From contig OY294047.1 of the NCBI GenBank assembly GCA_958510825.1, positions 49,211,365 to 49,275,364 on the forward strand: a stretch of 64,000 bases of DNA. The letters run 5' to 3'. Shown here in pieces: positions 33,940 through 44,720 of the stretch. The notes beneath the pieces are model-generated. The model worked only from the letters and a program-made list of their open reading frames with translations. It did no database searches and was not told the origin of the DNA. A program made the translations under genes and the position numbers. This DNA comes from Brachypterus glaber (taxonomy: Eukaryota > Arthropoda > Insecta > Coleoptera > Kateretidae). Within the stretch, counting starts at the first letter, position 1. Each line of letters opens with the position of its first letter.

Positions 33940-36261
33940 ACAGCCGTAAATCAAATATCGTTAGTATAAATGACAGCGTGGCCCACGGCGGCCTTCGCAA
34001 AGCTCGTCCGTGTACCACCAGTGGACCACGTCGCGAACGTGTTAATCGACCTTTTTGCCCCCACAATGTAGGGCCTACAATGTAAGGCCTACATGATTCA
34101 AAAATTAAACTTGATGGCAACTATGACGCCACCAGCTTCCCTAGATAGAAGGACAACTATAATTCAGATGACGTCACAGTTGCTAGTAGCTGTGCACCTC
34201 TTTGACGTATGATACTTTAATAAATATTTTCTTAGGTGAAGCAGTAAGATGTTACCAATGCAGCTCGGATCAAGACCCTAAAGGTCAAGATAATTGTGGT
34301 GCCTACACAAAATTCGACAAATTAAACAATATAGCAATAGAATGCAACAGTGAAGAAAGTCACATGCCCGGCTCTTTTTGTATGAAAGAAACACAGCAAA
34401 GCCCCAAGGGGTATATTTGTAAGTATAATATAACCACATGACCTGGGCTAGCGGGGCATCGGTGAGCGGAAAGAAATTCGTTGCCTCTCATTGGATGTTC
34501 TGTGACCTATCCTAGCATAACACGATCCCATAGGCTACATAGCGCGACGTTGCCAATAGAAAAATTCCTTAAACTGGCCAAGGTCATGTGGACAGATAAT
34601 ACTTTTAGTTAAAACCTTTTTGTTTTAGTTACCAAAGTTTTGGTCATACGTTTTATGTTTACCGTTTGATTTAAGAATGCTTTGGTGGAGTGCGGTTAAA
34701 ACGATTGGTAGAAAAATCTGTAACTACGCCTTAGAGCGGTTATAGCGTTTCGTGTTTTTTTTTGCTAGGGGCGCCAAGTTTTGGTAGAAACCGTCAGAGA
34801 CAACGCTTTTTATCTTAAGCGTATTTTTTAGGCTCCAATTTTTTTAGGGTCGCCAAGTTTAGGTTGAAACCGTCAGGGACAGAGCTTTTTTTGCTAGGGG
34901 CGGCATGTTTTGGTGGAAACCGTCAGGGACAAAGCTTTTTTTTTCTTAAGCATATTTTTTGGGCGCCAATTTTTTTTAGGGGCTTCAATTTTTGGTTGAA
35001 ACTGTCAGGGAACAAGCTTATTTTTTTAGGGTGTTTTTTTGCTAAGCCGCCGAAACGCAAATGCCTGCCCTAGTATTAGTAATGGGTATTGGATAAAATA
35101 AAATTTCAATGAAATGTGAATTGAATTTGATATTTGATTTTATTAAAGTTCTTATTTTGCCACCCGTCTAGAAAGGGTACCCACGGTGATCTGGAAACAA
35201 TTTTTAGCTCAACTTTTATATAACCTAAGTTTTTTTTCATGATTTAATTAATTAGAGCTTTGGCATCTTTGTAGAATCAAATTTTAAGAAATCTATTGTT
35301 GCGTTTTTGAGAAAAAACGATTTTCATTTGTTTTGGTGAAAAAATATGAGATTTAAAAATTATATCAGATGTTCCGTTAAAAAGTGAGAAAAAAATGTTT
35401 CTATGAACCATTGAGTTAACTGGCTTTTTAGGGGAGCTAGAGCACATTTAAGGGGTATATTTAGAATATTATTTACTTCATAACTCAGGAACGGTTTAAG
35501 TTATTGACTTAAAATTTTTACTATAATATGCAATCAATAAACCAGGAGCGGACTTACAGTTTTACAGAAAAATTAAGAGGCATCCATTACCGACGCCCCT
35601 GGTCAAAAAGTCAATTTTAATAAAACGTTAAATGTTACATTTATAGGTTCTATACTACAGTAAAAATTTCATGTCAATAAGTTAATCCGTTTCTGAGATA
35701 TGACATGATAAATATTCTAAAAATGCCATTTAAAAGTACGCTAGCTCCCTCAAAAAGCGATCTAGCTCAAACGTCCATAAAAACTTTTCTCTCACTTTTT
35801 GATGTAAATTATAAATATCTAAAATAATTTTTAAAAATCTCATTTTTTTTTGTTAAAACAAATGAAAATCGTTTTTCTTATAAACGCATCGATAGATTTT
35901 TTTAAATTTGGTCCTAAAAAGATGCCAAAGCTCTGAATAATTAAATTATGAAAAGAAGAAGAAAAAAAGGAGAACAAGAACTTGAGTTATATGAAAGTAG
36001 AGTTAAAAATTGTTTCCAGACCCTTTTCATATTTTTTTTATTTCAGGGGATGGGCGATGGAGACAAGTCATTCGTAGATGTGCTTCTATAGCCGACACTG
36101 GTGTGACTGGAGTATGTAACTGGGGGGTATATGAAACAGGAATATATTGGGAACAGTGTTACTGTTCTGAAGATGAATGCAATTCTTCCCCTATCAATAA
36201 GTTTTCTAAATTGGTTTTTATAATACCGGTAGCTTTAATTTTAATGAAAAGTTTATTTTAG
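31005..36261 (+). CDS. Ly6/uPAR-family GPI-anchored protein (three exons, 154 aa)
   Basis: Joining 31005-31071, 34236-34418 and 36047-36261 gives an uninterrupted frame of 154 codons with matching phases and GT-AG introns. Residues 1-22 form a hydrophobic signal peptide. The mature part starts near EAVRCYQCSS and holds ten cysteines, ending in the CYCSEDECNSS motif that closes the three-finger fold. Residues after that include a hydrophobic tail (LVFIIPVALILM) typical of a GPI-anchor signal, with the anchor site likely at the Asn/Ser run. Insect members (quiver, crok, boudin and others) modulate ion channels or act in septate junction assembly at the cell surface. The exact orthologue cannot be chosen here. 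Both introns are filled with transposons. The 5' UTR and promoter are not identified. Confidence 0.9.
31433..32241. mobile_element. AAGAATATTC-word island in Ly6 intron 1
   Basis: Termini CCTGCATAGCAC and GTGCTATTTGGG are inverted and flanked by TA on both sides (31431-31432, 32242-32243). TTCTAAGAATATTCTTA-type self-complementary words recur near both ends (31452, 31494, 32056, 32172, 32208). The middle is AT-rich without a frame. Confidence 0.65.
32773..32877. mobile_element. Hairpin MITE of about 105 bp in Ly6 intron 1
   Basis: CGCAAAAATAATTAGCATACG and TGTTGCTA on the left are mirrored by TAGCAACTGCGTATGCGAAA and TTTTTGCG on the right. Confidence 0.65.
33137..33877. mobile_element. Long foldback element in Ly6 intron 1
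   Basis: Arms of roughly 115 bp: the left starts TACAGCCTGTTCCAGAACT and the right ends in ATGGATCACCCTGTA. Both contain GGTTGGTCCGGAAATGAGCC or its complement. A (TA)n run borders each end, short at the left and long at the right. No transposase is present. Confidence 0.7.
33873..33937. repeat. (TA)n microsatellite
   Basis: Uninterrupted TA run directly at the right end of the foldback element, apparently grown from its TA target. Confidence 0.95.
34236..34418 (+). CDS. Ly6 gene exon 2 (first half of the three-finger domain)
   Basis: Begins after TTTTCTTAG and ends before GTAAGT. It encodes the CYQCSSDQ opening and cysteines at the DNC, IEC and SFC positions, five in all. It starts with two bases of a split Ser codon and ends with one base of a split Trp codon. 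Confidence 0.92.
34740..35060. repeat. Irregular tandem repeat in Ly6 intron 2
   Basis: The segment AAACCGTCAGGGACAAAGCTT occurs four times in diverged form (about 34789, 34868, 34918 and 34998), alternating with GGGGCGCCAAGTTTTGGT-like words. Unit lengths vary between about 50 and 80 bp. Confidence 0.7.
35185..36025. mobile_element. Foldback element abutting the exon 3 acceptor
   Basis: Arms of about 370 bp are inverted copies. The left begins near GATCTGGAAACAATTTTTAG and the right ends near AAAAATTGTTTCCAGACCC. Both arms carry AACAAATGAAAATCGTTTTT or its complement. The loop near 35530-35620 includes a GACGCCCCTGGTC word. It occupies most of intron 2 and stops about 20 bp upstream of the exon 3 splice acceptor. 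Confidence 0.75.
36047..36261 (+). CDS. Ly6 gene exon 3 (second half and GPI signal)
   Basis: Begins after TTTATTTCAG and runs to TAG at 36259-36261. It supplies five cysteines (RRC, GVC, EQC, YC, DEC), the final CN pair and the hydrophobic C-terminal tail. The acceptor sits about 25 bp from the right end of a foldback transposon. Confidence 0.92.
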
Positions 36262-36369
36262 AATATATTTTATAAATAATTAGATGTGTATGTTACTTAA
36301 GTATTTTTTTTATTAAATTTTTTTATTTTTTAAATAAGTATTTGATTAAAATGAACGATACAATAATAA

Positions 36370-36472
36370 TAACGGTGTTACTACTCTGTAGATAAAATTC
36401 TTTATCTAGCAATAAGTTTTCTAAAATGTTTTAATACCGGTACCTAGCTTTAATTTTATTAAAAGGCTATTT
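36370..36472 (+). pseudogene. Decayed copy of the end of Ly6 exon 3
   Basis: It lines up with 36152-36261. GGTGTTACTACTCTGTAGAT matches the part encoding the last cysteines. AGCAATAAGTTTTCTAAAAT and TTAATACCGGTACCTAGCTT match the part encoding the GPI tail. Deletions and a stop destroy the frame. It is a relic of a local duplication of the exon, possibly of a second gene copy. Confidence 0.75.
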
Positions 36473-36970
36473 TACCTATAAGACTATTTTAATAATAATA
36501 CTTTTTTACTTATAAGAACATTTTACTTACAAGACTATTATTGTACTTATAAGACTATTTTACTTATAAGACTATTTAACTTTTATTAAAGAAAATAGGG
36601 ACCACTTAAAAATTGTTGATCAAAAATTGTTTCTGTGCCTTATAAAGGGTGGTTTGGAAGTCACTAAAAGCCCGTGATCCACAAAAGAGAGTGTGCACAA
36701 TGTGTATTTTGCCTGTTTGCAAGTTATATTATCACTGCTAACTTACATATTTTATTTTTACAGCCTTATATCAGATAGGTGTCTTATTCTTAAAGTTGAA
36801 CGTCGACATATCGACGATAAAAGAAAAAAAAGAAGTAGAATATTCTTATTAAGAAGAAGAAGAAGAAGAAAAAAAAGGAGAACAAGAACATATGAAAATT
36901 ATGTCATTATGTATTATGCGTTATGTTTAGTTATTCAAGCCTGTGGATGCCGGTTTAACGTTATATTTAA

Positions 36971-37222
36971 CAAACTAATAACTCTTCTTTCTAGAATATG
37001 CATACCGTTAAAATAAAGTATCGCCAACATCTCGGTTTGTTTGTAAACAATTAGTACGTATATACAGGCCTGAACAATAACAATTACCAGTAACTGGTAT
37101 TGTTGTCTCTGTTAGAACAAAGATGTGCGAGTAAGACAGACGAATGTTTATGTTGCCGACGTTTTTTGTCAGTTTTAACGAATGAAATGCCTATTCTAGA
37201 GAGAAGAGTTATTAGTTCTTTG
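36971..37222. mobile_element. MITE related to 20863-21277, single unit
   Basis: Ends CAAACTAATAACTCTTC and GAGTTATTAGTTCTTTG are inverted, and the interior carries the same ACAATAACAATTACCAGTAAC and GAGTAAGACAGACGAATG words in the opposite orientation. A 7-bp repeat TTATATT lies close to both ends (36961, 37225) but not exactly at the borders. Confidence 0.75.
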
Positions 37223-37860
37223 CCTTATATTGCACCTTGTTGGGAACACTGGGCATTAAGAATCCTGAATTCTTTAATAAATACAAGCTTTATGGGCACC
37301 TAGTTTTTCACTCGGGAACACTGTACTTCAAGTTGGAGTATCTATTGATAGATGGCAGTACCATATATTGTCATTTATATTTAAACAGCTGATCATGTCA
37401 CGCACTTTTGAAATTAGCTGTCTAATTATTGTTATTGTGTTGGTTTTGTTCAAAAACGTGCTTTCGAGTAAAAAAAATCAAGTACTGGGCGATCAAACGT
37501 CAGCATCGTGCTAAGCCATCTTTTATGATGTGCCTCGTGTATTTTTGGTTTGCAATCTTCTATGATGTGCCGAGAGAATTTTTGTATTAATGTTTTAAGT
37601 GCAAGTTAAAGTCACCCATAGCTATGGTTTAATTAATCGTTTGAACTGTTGAATTTTAAGTTAATAATAATGGATTTTTGTTTTTTTATGTTTTTAAAGA
37701 TAATTTTTTATATAGCGTGGAAATTACTACAAGTAATTTATCAGTGATAGTGCGCAAGTCAGGATACATATCCGATTAGTACTTGCGCACTGGAAACCTC
37801 ATGGTTTGGACTGGTAAATATAAATAAAATAAATAAATTATTCGGAAGAAAAAGACCAAA
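37223..37860. other. Intergenic, no gene seen
   Basis: A small hairpin at 37747-37790 (AGTGCGCAAGTC...GACTTGCGCACT, imperfect) is the only structure noted. Confidence 0.35.
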
Positions 37861-37868
37861 TAAATAGA

Positions 37869-38049
<181 letters not shown>

Positions 38050-38321
38050 AATAATAATTGTTGTGTTGATTACAACATAGGTACCTATGTATAATTTGTA
38101 AGTAAGTAGAAATTAGTATTTTTTAGTTTTGTATACGTTTTTGTTCTTCTGAGTTAAAAAAAAATGTATCAAAATTTTTGAAATAAAAGAAAAAAAATCA
38201 CTATTTTTTATGAATTATGGAAGTCAATAGACGTATCATATATATTTTTTTTTGTAAAATATAATTATGTGCAATAAATTGTTAAGAGTTCAATTTATTT
38301 TGGTAAGGACATATCCACAGC

Positions 38322-38685
38322 CTCGCATAAGAATATAATACATAACAATGCGAAGCCGTGATTGACTTGATGTTTGTTGTTTGTTTGTTTGTTTGTTTAA
38401 CCTCGTATTATTCTACTTAATTAAGCATCCCCTAAGTCCAGGACTTAGTAGTAGAGGGAACCACCGGCTTATACTGACTTTCGAACCAGTTTCTAGGGAG
38501 TGTCCGTTTCACTTATAGCCTTCGCCAAATTTCAATTATTAATTAACTGAAAAAGGCAAATCGGCGCCAGTGAGAATCGAACTCACGATAGTAGACTTGC
38601 TATGCATACGCGCTAGCCACTACGCTATGACATGTATCTTGTAAACCAATCACGGTATCGCATTCTTATGTTTTATGTTCTTATG
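38322..38685. mobile_element. Hairpin MITE interrupted by a SINE
   Basis: GCATAAGAATATAATACATA...CACGGCTTCGCATTG-type arms lie at 38322-38360 and, inverted, at 38646-38685. The space between them is filled by the SINE at 38371-38645. Without the SINE the arms would form one compact hairpin of about 100 bp. Confidence 0.65.
38371..38645 (-). mobile_element. tRNA-derived SINE, copy 2
   Basis: On the minus strand the head has TAGCGTAGTGGCTAGCGCG (A box) and GTGAGTTCGATTCTCACTGG (B box). The body matches 7791-8055, and it ends in a (CAAA)n tail, seen on the plus strand as repeated TTTG at 38371-38397. Confidence 0.8.
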
Positions 38686-39020
38686 CAAGCTTCTGGATAG
38701 GCCTTAAGACCCCAGAAGGGCGTGAAAGCAGGTGATAAACAGGTCAGCGATCAGCCTCATTTGTAGTCGACAGGTCGGTTTGGCCATCAAATAAGCTGGT
38801 CACGAGTCCCTTCGTCATGACATGCTAGGATACGCGTCGGGACGCGCTGAGCGTCACGATGCGAAATCAAAGATTAAGAACGATGTTGTAAAAAATATAT
38901 ACATACCAAATTAAAGTAAATAAAACTGAAAATTAACACATTGACGAACTCCGGTCTAAACGGCATGACTCCAAATAGATATTAGCGGTATACACTGATA
39001 TGAAAATTCGTAGTAGATAC
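38686..39020. other. Moderately GC-rich intergenic segment
   Basis: 38690-38870 is richer in G+C than the surroundings and contains CGACAGGTCGGTTTGGCC. No frame or RNA fold is recognised. Confidence 0.3.
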
Positions 39021-39027
39021 TAAACGT

Positions 39028-39172
39028 TTTTGCTTATTTGGAACCCCAGGCAACATTTGTTATTAATTACAAGTTGTTACAGTAAAACATAACAGAACAA
39101 CGTTATTTTTTACTGTAACAACTTGTAATTAATAACAAATGTTACCTGAGGTTCCAATTAGGCAAAAACGTT
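39028..39172. mobile_element. Hairpin MITE, ATTACAAGTTGTTACAGT family
   Basis: Nearly perfect inverted repeat: AACGTTTTTGC at the outer ends, CAACATTTGTTATTAATTAC inside, around a short centre at 39100. A shorter relative lies at about 45790-45880. Confidence 0.75.
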
Positions 39173-39290
39173 AATTATTTGCTACGGTAACGCATTCTCA
39201 GTGTACCGCAATTGGGATGGTTTCTGTTTCGGCAGACGGGATATGCCGCATTTGCTAGATATGTGCCAGAGGATTTTTCGCTTTATTAAG

Positions 39291-39784
39291 GCGCCTTTTC
39301 ACGGAGCAATTTATACGCAAGTTTGGTGCTATGCAAGTTTGCTGCCGGATATAGCATGAGGACAATTAAACTTTCATTTGACTTTTCACATATTGCAAGT
39401 TAAACAATGCTGCCAACCAGACAATTTTGACGTGTCTCTGCATTTGTTGAAAAAAACATAACCTAGCATTTGCTTTTTTAAGGAAGCTTTTTAGTTAGAC
39501 AGACCGGCCTATTATTAAATAATAATAAATATTAACATGTCCAGTTGCTACTATATTAGTAAAAAGAAATCGATTTAGTAACTTTTTTCCAGGTTGGTAC
39601 CACGAAAATAACTATAAATCTTGCATGAAAATCGTCGAGAAATAGAACTTTTTTCTAATAATTTGATGACTCGGAAATAGCATTAAATTTGCCAGAAGGC
39701 ATGCCTTCACTAGGCAATGAATCATTCTTGTAACAAAATTGCATAGCACCAAACTTGCGTACAAATTGGTCCGTGAAAAGGCGC
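39291..39784. mobile_element. MITE with TIRs of about 48 bp
   Basis: GCGCCTTTTCACGGAGCAAT at the left is the inverse of the right end, and the match runs through CGCAAGTTTGGTGCTATGCAA. The length is 494 bp with no reading frame. The flanking duplication is unclear. Confidence 0.75.
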
Positions 39785-40962
39785 ATTTAGCCGTTAATTT
39801 TGACTACACTATTGGTTGTCATTTTGAGCAAATAATATTTTTGGAATAAAAATAAATTCAGTCCGGTTTGCTACATTTTAAAATGTTTGATTACCGTTTG
39901 ACTCACATTTATACTAGAAATTCATAAATTTTAGTGTTGGGTTAGAATCTTTTGATCATCTTGAAATTTGGCACATAATTTTTTATGCTCAAAGGGAGAC
40001 AAATAAGATTTAAAGCCCTTTAAATTTTTCACTTATACACAAATTACAAAAAAATTTCATCGATTTACGATTTATTGGTTATTTGCGAATTTTATGGGCT
40101 CATTTAGGACCCTTAGAAAATTTGATCAGTCTCATATTTTTAGAATTTTCTAATTACTCCTAAATAAAAATGTTGAGATAATAAAAAATATAAAGTCCAG
40201 CCTAATGCATTATGTAAGTAATTATACATATCACAGTTTACAGTTTTTCTTTCTAAACTTAATTAAAAAATATAAAATTAGTGTTTTCTTTTGACGCCAA
40301 TGTTTTACTGGTAATACCAATACTATAATAGTGTTCATTTTTAAAAACAGAAAGTTTAAAATATGACATAGAGCAAAATAAAACGTGCAGTTTCCCCATA
40401 ATTTCCATTTTTTTCTCATAAAACAAATTCCACAATCACCGCCTTTACTCTGCTGGTTTTTTTCCGTTTGAAGAAAAATACCGTTTTTAGTCAGTGTGCG
40501 AATTGCCGTCAAATTGTACAAGTAAAGTCATTAATAGTGGAAATTTAATAAATGGAACGAAAGAAATGCTTTTAGTTTGATTCTAGATTTTTCTGGTTTC
40601 CCACCCAAAACCAATCAATCCTTTTTTGCTTTTATCTATGAAAATAGAGCTTGAAAATGTTTGTTTAAAAAAAAAAAAGATATCCTAGATACTTTCTCAG
40701 GTCCAGAGTTGGCCACAGTGGAAATTCTATATTTTGGGCATCCGTGACGGACGCGTTAATAAAAATTTACTATAGTTATAATTAAAATAATTACACAGCC
40801 ACACAAAAAGAAGAAAGGTTTGGATTTGATGAAAATAACGTTCTTTCAGATTATCTCTAAAACTAATCGGATTAGGTGCTATTTTGACCTCAAATTCGGA
40901 ATCAAAATACATAAGAATACAATGGTCTCTTTAAAAATTCCAAACTTTTTTCTTTTTGTGTG
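39785..40962. other. Intergenic, no gene seen
   Basis: AT-rich. Minus-strand frames near 40231-40521 lack family motifs and splice context. Confidence 0.35.
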
Positions 40963-41824
40963 CCCAGTCCGCACATATATGGATGCAACATGGTAAAGAA
41001 AGATTTTTTAGGTAACATGTGCCATATTACATGAGACATAACATACATATGTATGCTACATAACATGCCCTATAACAGAAAGATTTTTTACGTTACATGT
41101 GCCATATTACATAAGATGTAACATACATATGTATGGTACATAACATGCAATATTGCATGTTATGTATCATATATATGGTACGAGAACATACACGATACAT
41201 AAAATGTTATGAATTCAATACTAAATATGGCGTCTATATTATTTTAATTTTTATAGGTTAGAATCACTAATATTCTTAAAATTGTTGTTAATAATAAAAG
41301 TTTTACCCTTAAGTAGTAGAAACGCATGTATTTTTAGACAACTAAACCGATTTTAGATAATTTTAGACAAAAAATTAAAATATATATTTTTTTAAAATGA
41401 TTATTTGCTATTTTTTCTCTAAAAATTGGCTTTTTATGTGGCCCATGATTTTTAAGCCTGGTAGAAAGTTTGCTTTCACAGTAAAAATGCACATCGTATA
41501 AGAATTTTGCCTGATGGATGCTACATATAAAGATATTTATATACTTTAATTATTAGGTTTATCAAAAAGACGTAAAAATGTTCACCATGTCTAAATCTAT
41601 GATGCACTCCATAACAAGTAAAATTCGGAAACGCCTACTTTTATTGTTATGTACCTAGTATGTATCTGATATGTAGCATGTTATGTAGCTGATACATAAC
41701 TTGAGGCGGAATTGTTAAAGTCCAAGGACTATACATGGACTATAAAAATTACATGTCTGCAACATCACATAGAACAGTGGTTATGTACCTGCTATGTTCC
41801 TGCCATGTATTTGTGTTGACTGGG
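40963..41824. mobile_element. ACATATGT/ACATAACATG-word island with CCCAGTCCGCA terminus
   Basis: Left end CCCAGTCCGCACATATATGG and right end TTTGTGTTGACTGGG are inverted, flanked by TG on both sides (40961-40962, 41825-41826). The words ACATACATATGTATG, ATAACATG and CATGTTATGT recur densely near both ends (40985-41215 and 41640-41815). The same terminus occurs on the GACGTC island at 53579-54015. Confidence 0.7.
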
Positions 41825-41929
41825 TGGCTGTGTAATTTTTGATAATTTAAGCGAATTTGCGGTTTACACACACAAATTATGAGTTGTCTAACTAGAGTCA
41901 TGAATTTAAAATACACTAAAAAAAAAAGA

Positions 41930-42030
41930 TCTTATTTGGTCAACTAGATCAACAGTTAATTACGGAACATCTATTTCCTGGTTGCTACAACCAGAAATTT
42001 GGTAGGAGCAAAAAGACAAATTCTTTCTTA
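41930..42030. repeat. Dispersed repeat related to 14800-14890
   Basis: TTCCTGGTTGCTACAACCAG and a following AAATTTGGTA word match the 14855-14880 sequence in the same order. Confidence 0.4.
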
Positions 42031-42397
42031 AATTGAAAAAGGGTTTAAAAATTATATTTTTTTGGTTAACACAAGAGATAATATTCTTTTTCTACTACCT
42101 TACATATTATCTAACGTTGTCAAGGCTTGTTTACCTTGGCAACCAATAAAATGAGTTAACCCATTTATTATTGACCGTTGTTAAGCATTGTTTATTGACG
42201 ACGGTCAATGTTAAAATACCTTTAAATAAAGGTCCATGTAAAGAATATAAACAAATAAAATAAAATAAAGAAAAATTTTTGTGACAACTACTAACTTTTT
42301 TCAACTTATTTGTCAAATTGACAGCTATGTCAAAATTATTTTTAAACTTTATTTTTAACTGATATTTGGAGTTACTAGCTCTAGGTAGTAGAAAAAA

Positions 42398-42527
42398 TAG
42401 TATATACACCACGTATGCGAACTGTCTTAAGTATTCTCCACTCATTTTTTGCCTCGACGCCGTCTCAGCAAAAAAACTTCGAACACTAAAGACTCAGTTC
42501 GCATACTTGGTGCATCATATACTATTT
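42398..42527. mobile_element. Small MITE with TIRs of about 30 bp
   Basis: AGTATATACACCACGTATGC at the left and GCATACTTGGTGCATCATAT at the right are inverted. It lies at the left edge of the recombinase relic copy 2. Confidence 0.6.
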
Positions 42528-42529
42528 TC

Positions 42530-43505
42530 TTCAAGCCTACTAAAATGTTCATATTTTATAACTGAAGACACTAGATAGAAGTGATCTATTTTTTTGCAGT
42601 AAAAAATAAGTTCATTTTTGTACGCCGAAAACAAAAAGTTAGTTAGCAAAACCGCCACTAGCGGCAGCACTATTTGATTTTGATGACAGCCATACTTTTT
42701 CAGTTGTTTGTTTGTTATGTAAACAGATCGTTCACTCGAGATACTATGCAAAAACGTGTGAAATTGATTAAAAATGATTAAAGAAGAATATATGGATTGC
42801 ACACCTCTAAATCCCTCCGGAATGGAGCTCTCTACAACTAGAATTATGAAACAAAAGACGTCTACCCTATCTCTATCTCATTTGTGCTACACTTTCCAGC
42901 CAACCAAATTAATACTGTATTTGTTTTTCATACAACAAATACAGTATTTATTTGGTTGGCCGGAAAATGTAGCACTGAGCGGCACGAACGAACATAGCTA
43001 ATGTGAATCTGTAGAATAAGATAATTCTACTAAAATTTAGATGGCGCCAGTAATTTCTTTAATAAAAATACACTTTTCGCCTGGCCAAGTAAATATTGTA
43101 TTTGTTCAACAAAGAACAAATACAGAATTTGTTTGGTTGAGTGGAAGTGGGAGTGTATGTATGTCTTCTATCCTTTTTGGGTAGAACTTTTGTCCCTGTC
43201 TAATCTAACGGGAGAAATCGCCATTACAAAGGCTTCATAAGACAAGCTACTATCCAAATCTCGAAAAGGCTGCTGCCTACGATTTGTTTTTTTAATGGGC
43301 TAAAGAAGGATTAAGTATATTCCGAAAATGTTTTATTGGCCTATTTTAATAAAAAAAACATACTTTATTATTGAATAAATTACTCAGAGGAAAAGTGATT
43401 TTTTCACTTGTCTGTAGTTTCCGGACTCCGCTTCACGTCGTCCATAAATACTACAGACTACTAAAAAAAAGCTTCACTTTTTCTCTTAGTAAAACAATAT
43501 ACTAC
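42530..43505 (+). mobile_element. Relic of a tyrosine-recombinase element, copy 2
   Basis: Matches 7095-7760 on both flanks but is split. The first part ends near 42825, soon after the ATG at 42774. The match resumes near 43215 and includes SENVLLAYFNKKN (about 43320-43360), a motif typical of insect Crypton-like recombinases. The hairpin with TTTCCGGACTCCGCTTC follows at 43420-43465. Frame shifts and the insertion make it a pseudogene. Confidence 0.55.
42826..43214. mobile_element. Insertion splitting recombinase relic copy 2
   Basis: Not present in the 7095-7760 copy. It contains inverted words around 42900-42965 (CAACCAAATTAATACTGTAT and its inverse) and again near 43085-43140. A related ACAAATACAGTACTTATTTG word is at 57840. 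Confidence 0.5.
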
Positions 43506-43787
43506 TTTTACAGCAACTTTTTCTTTTACGTAGGACTTTCCAGGGAAAAGTCTTTCAACTAATGATGTCGTTTTCACATCTGATATATGATCCAAATTGC
43601 ACGAAGCCAACACCACAGAAATTATTGATGATGAAATTTTTCCCGTTCGATTATTTCTATGATTTATTACTTTTTATTGATGACAAAGCAGAAGTTATAA
43701 CGAAATTCCATCACATTTTCCACCTGTTTTCTCCTGAAATATATATAAATGCTAAACGGTTAGGATATAGATAGTAATTAAGTAAAT

Positions 43788-43828
43788 AATATTGCTATTT
43801 TGGCAATATTGGCAAAATAGCAATATTG
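43788..43828. repeat. Perfect small hairpin
   Basis: AATATTGCTATTTTG and its exact inverse flank GCAATATTGG. Confidence 0.65.
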
Positions 43829-44239
43829 TTTAGGCACGTGAATAGACCTGAATGCCTTGTAGATAAATGTTTTGGAATGGAATATGCAATATTTTTAAAT
43901 TAAATGTATTATAGTCTCATGTTTAAAATACCATATAATATAATGGTCTCAAAGATGACTATAAACAAGAATAAAATAAAAAAAAAACTGGAACGTTGGT
44001 GAATTAAAAGCCATGTTTAAAATTTAATACGGATCCTATGAATTCATAATAAAAATCTGTAGATTTCTCTGATTTTTCCTTAAATTCTTGATGATGATGA
44101 AAAGCCGAAACGTGGGTGAATTAAATGCCATTTTTAAATAAAATATAGCTTTCTTTGATTTTCTGTTAATTTTTATTTATATCATGATAAAATTAATCAA
44201 ATTCAACAAAAACTGAACCTCCTTTCCATTAAAAAAAAA

Positions 44240-44410
44240 TCCCCCTTCATTGTGTCTCTTACACGTATCAAATATATGCCAAAAACATATTTGGGTTATT
44301 TTATTTTCGTGACCCAAATTTCAAGTAATTATCTTAAAAACCGTTTAAAAGGTAAAGGGGGAGCCCCCGGGGGACGGACTTTTGACAGGCAAGGTATAGT
44401 ATGTCTGTAT
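44240..44410. mobile_element. Tc1-like family C, diverged right-end fragment
   Basis: The ATCAAATATATGCCAAAAAC word, the AAAAGGTAAAGGGGG word and the GACTTTTGACAGGCAAGGTATAG end follow the order of the right arm of family C. Confidence 0.45.
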
Positions 44411-44720
44411 AATTTTCACTGTATACAGTTCGATCTTATACTATAGCATAAAATCGAACCCCTGAAATAACTTCGCCTCTGACCTAAATTATCGGAATTC
44501 CTATTCAAGCAACTAATTGACGAATCTGACTTTATGAGCCCCTATAAAGTCTCTTCCGCCAACGGGTTTTTAAAATTTTCAGAGAAAATATCTATCTCAT
44601 AGATACATTTATTTAAAAATATCCTTAAGGATCGGTACTGATATGCTTAATTAAGTCGCCAATGGTATTCTCTTATTAAATGGACATAATGTGTTTTTCT
44701 CAGATCGCATTCTTAGGTAA

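Noticed and set aside
33846..34085. Plus-strand frame with an IYIY run
   Set aside because: Translation of the TA microsatellite at 33873-33937.
36693..37016. Arg/Lys-rich frame near the Ly6 gene
   Set aside because: The basic run comes from AAGAAGAAG simple sequence, and the frame runs into a MITE. No homology to the Ly6 protein and no splice signals joining it.
40231..40521. 96-codon minus-strand frame, considered as a further exon of the zeste-like gene or a transposase zinc region
   Set aside because: The cysteine spacing fits no domain I know, it lacks a good acceptor in the right phase, and it lies over 6 kb beyond exon 6.
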